A stretch of 64,000 bases of DNA from Rotaria sp. Silwood1 (taxonomy: Eukaryota; Rotifera; Eurotatoria; Philodinida; Philodinidae). Position numbers and translations under genes: made by a program. The DNA lies in assembly GCA_905250075.1 (NCBI GenBank), contig CAJNOP010000042.1, positions 721,152-785,151 of the forward strand. Direction: 5' to 3'. Shown here piece by piece: positions 61,647 to 64,000 of the stretch. How positions within the stretch are numbered: position 1 is the stretch's first letter; the number at the start of each line of letters is the position of its first letter. The notes under the pieces are model-generated. The model was not told the DNA's origin, ran no database searches, and saw nothing but the letters and a program-made list of their open reading frames with translations.

Positions 61647-64000
61647 GTGAGTCTTACAAATTATAGGATAATGAAGAAGGGTTGTTTCAGTTTTCGGAGC
61701 GATAGATATTAGTGGTGTGGATAGTTTAGGTGTGGTTGGTGGATTTCCACTATAAGTGGTAGGTTGTGTGATTAAAGTAATCAGTGTAGCTGATATTCAA
61801 GTTTTCGAGAATTTCCGATTGGCTCGAAGATCGTTTGAATAGACCGTTGACGTGTGGAGGAGGATGCTTTTACGATGGGAACGATCCCCATGGAATTGAT
61901 ATTTGTAGATGTTAGGGTTTGTTCACGTATGGCACTGTTCCAGTAAGCGAAGTTTGATTGTTCATCGACGTATGCTTGGATTTTAAAGAATATTTATGGA
62001 TTTATCTAAATCTGCAACATTGCTTCATAATTGTTTGACATCAGTAGACAGAATATTATGAGGAATATCTCAGATTTGGCGAAGCTTTCGGAAGCTCATC
62101 ATAAAAGAAAGTCAGAAGGTACTTCACAATTTCAGCAACATATGTAGGTTCCTATGAATCTTATTGAAATGATAAACACAATATCCTTTAAAGGATGGAA
62201 AACTTTTATTAAACTGTTGCATATATGTGAATACTAAACATGAAGTATTGTTCTTTGAAGAAATTTATCTATTCAGCTCATAAAAATCTAAACCTTGAAA
62301 ATTGTGTTTGTTGTCTTAACAGTTGCTACCGCAGATCGAAAACGTGTGAAATATCCGGCAAATCGACTTGACTTGGCTCGTCTCAAGCCGAGTAGAGTCG
62401 AGGCAGTTCCTGTCCCGAGCCGAGTCTATCCGAGTTTGTCTTGAGGAACTCGACTTTTTCGAAAATTTTTAGTAACTCTTCCACGTGATTCTTGACATTA
62501 GACGTCATTATTGTTTCGTGAATTCTTATAATACAATTTTAACTCATTGGGATGTATTAGTCTTACAATACAATAGAATAAACATATTTTTATGAACTGG
62601 GATATTAAATAGACTAATATGAATGACATATATTGGCTTTCATTGTTTTCAACATCTCATTGGCTATTGAGAAATTAATTAGTGCGGGATGAATCTATCA
62701 CGAGTTTATATAAGTAGCCCATACATGCAACGTACGACAAAATTGTTCTCATTGTTTTCAACTCTATATTTGTTCGACGATCAAGCATCTTCTGTTACAC
62801 ATTGCAGTCATTATTTTGTCGAGTATGTCGACCGATTGAAGACCAATTCAGTACAGCTAGCTAGATTCTGTCTCAGAGGCGCTCAAATCTTGATCCTTCA
62901 ACGATCAATAATTTGATTTTCTTGTGTTCCATTGAGAGAACATCAAGCGATTAATCTAGATTAAAGCTTTTCTCTCTTGACTCATTCTTATGAAGTTTTT
63001 TAATTTTGTCACTTATTCTTGTTATTGATTAACATATGATTTTAAAAATTCGTTGTTTGAATCGAGGCTCGGTGACTTGACACGAATCGAGTCGAGCTGG
63101 ATGTTTTTTGACTTGTTTCGGTCGCTGATTACTGCTAGTTTTTAAAAATTAAAATAAATTTTCTTTTCATTAAAAGAGAAATGGTTTAGCACCTGTCTAA
63201 CTAAAAGAAAAGCTTTCTCCAATTGCAGATGTGACATAAAGAGCTCATTTAACAAATATGGTTTTAGATAAATGACTGATGTGTATGATGAAGTAAAAAT
63301 AAAAGTTTAGAAGTTTCTTAAAAAATTCAAAATGTGAAAACTCGCTATGAATATGTTTTCGTTAAGAACTTCACCTAACATAAATAAATCTACTAAGATC
63401 ATCAAGTAAAAAAAGAAGGCATTTCAAAATTGATTTTTGTAGAAGTTTCATGTAATGAAAATTTAAGTCAGTATGAAACTGCTATTGTACTAGACTTGCT
63501 TGTACGGAGGTACTTCAATAGATTTCGTCTCGATCCGTGGTCAAAATACATGTGCGATAGAATATAGTTGTCGAGCGACTGGCGATTGAACTAGAACAAA
63601 ACAAAAGTAGTTTTTTAAAATTGTAGACCACTAATTAGGGCCATCGTATAAGTGTCAATGTCTCTTTGCATATTACATGAGTTACAAGTTGTAACTGCTA
63701 TTGACTGTTATGACCTTATTAACTTTTTTTTAGTGAAGATGGCTTGATTGAAAGTTTCGGAGTTTTTCGAATAGACAAAAGAGAAAAGGAACGAGTCATT
63801 TGAAATTCATTATAGAATACAATTATCTACATTGATGCATATACGTGTTATGATAGTTGGATGAGTCCAATTTGATTTATTAAGCGAAGTTAAATATAAC
63901 TGTTGTTATTGTTACTGGGAGTATTTATTGTTGATTCCCACTAATAACTGGAGACCGTGAATTTCTTGAATAGGTGATATTTCGTATTTTTAGTCTATGA
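61647..64000. other. 3' region, no exon confirmed
   Basis: After the donor at 61647 I find no NHL or other recognisable domain. One acceptor (GTTGCTACCGCAG, ending at 62334) would join in frame to 36 more codons (NRKRVKYPANRLDLARLKPS and on) before a stop, but this lies in a CGAG/CTCG-rich repeat and may be chance. Related CGAG/CTCG-rich patches lie at 62360-62455 and 63060-63125, partly inverted to each other. The frame at 62689-62916 has no recognisable motifs. Confidence 0.4.

Overview
The window is AT-rich eukaryotic DNA (roughly 70% A+T) with intron-containing genes. I read it as a bdelloid rotifer, plausibly a Rotaria-like genome. The reasons are: introns mostly of 48-100 nt with GT..AG ends; a membrane-anchored pentapeptide protein; decayed F-box/LRR genes of the type that is very abundant in bdelloids; a giant type II membrane protein made almost entirely of Thr/Ser repeats; a fungal-looking GMC oxidoreductase; and splice acceptors placed 1-18 nt before the ATG of five genes, as expected for spliced-leader trans-splicing (known in bdelloids). 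Species assignment is inference; no database was searched.

Layout. 1-4.2 kb: no intact gene, a degenerate ~95-bp tandem array (1.2-2.7 kb) and a relic of a pentapeptide gene. 5.0-6.4 kb (-): intact two-exon pentapeptide-repeat membrane protein. 7.4-8.5 kb (-): two-exon 7TM receptor. 9.7-10.1 kb (+): a tRNA-derived SINE with box A/B, poly-A tail and 17-bp target site duplications. 13.1-16.1 kb: an inverted repeat and two F-box/LRR pseudogene segments. 17.7-19.1 kb (+): secreted DUF4139-like protein. 20.1-25.6 kb (-): seven-exon gene for an unrecognised ~1,307-aa helical protein. 26.6-29.2 kb (-): six-exon GMC oxidoreductase. 31.9-34.1 kb (-): twelve-exon MAPKAPK-type kinase containing two 7-nt micro-exons. 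37.1-37.4 kb (+): possible small gene. 39.0-40.5 kb: two long foldback (hairpin) elements. 42.5-43.7 kb (+): three-exon phytanoyl-CoA dioxygenase-family enzyme. 45.0-47.2 kb (+): a further F-box/LRR pseudogene. 52.1-61.6 kb (+): giant Thr-rich type II membrane protein ending in 110 consecutive Thr codons, with a splice donor leading to a 3' exon not identified here. 61.6-64 kb: non-coding, with a CGAG/CTCG-rich repeat pair.

The genes do not form a pathway. They are independent transcription units in both orientations, separated by 1-5 kb of AT-rich sequence rich in old repeats. Exon structures were worked out by hand: reading frame is continuous across every junction given, and family motifs are restored across the junctions in the kinase, GMC and dioxygenase genes. 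The most interesting items are the complete SINE, the micro-exons of the kinase, the paired foldback elements, the layered repeat history of the Thr-rich giant, and the unrecognised 1,307-aa protein.
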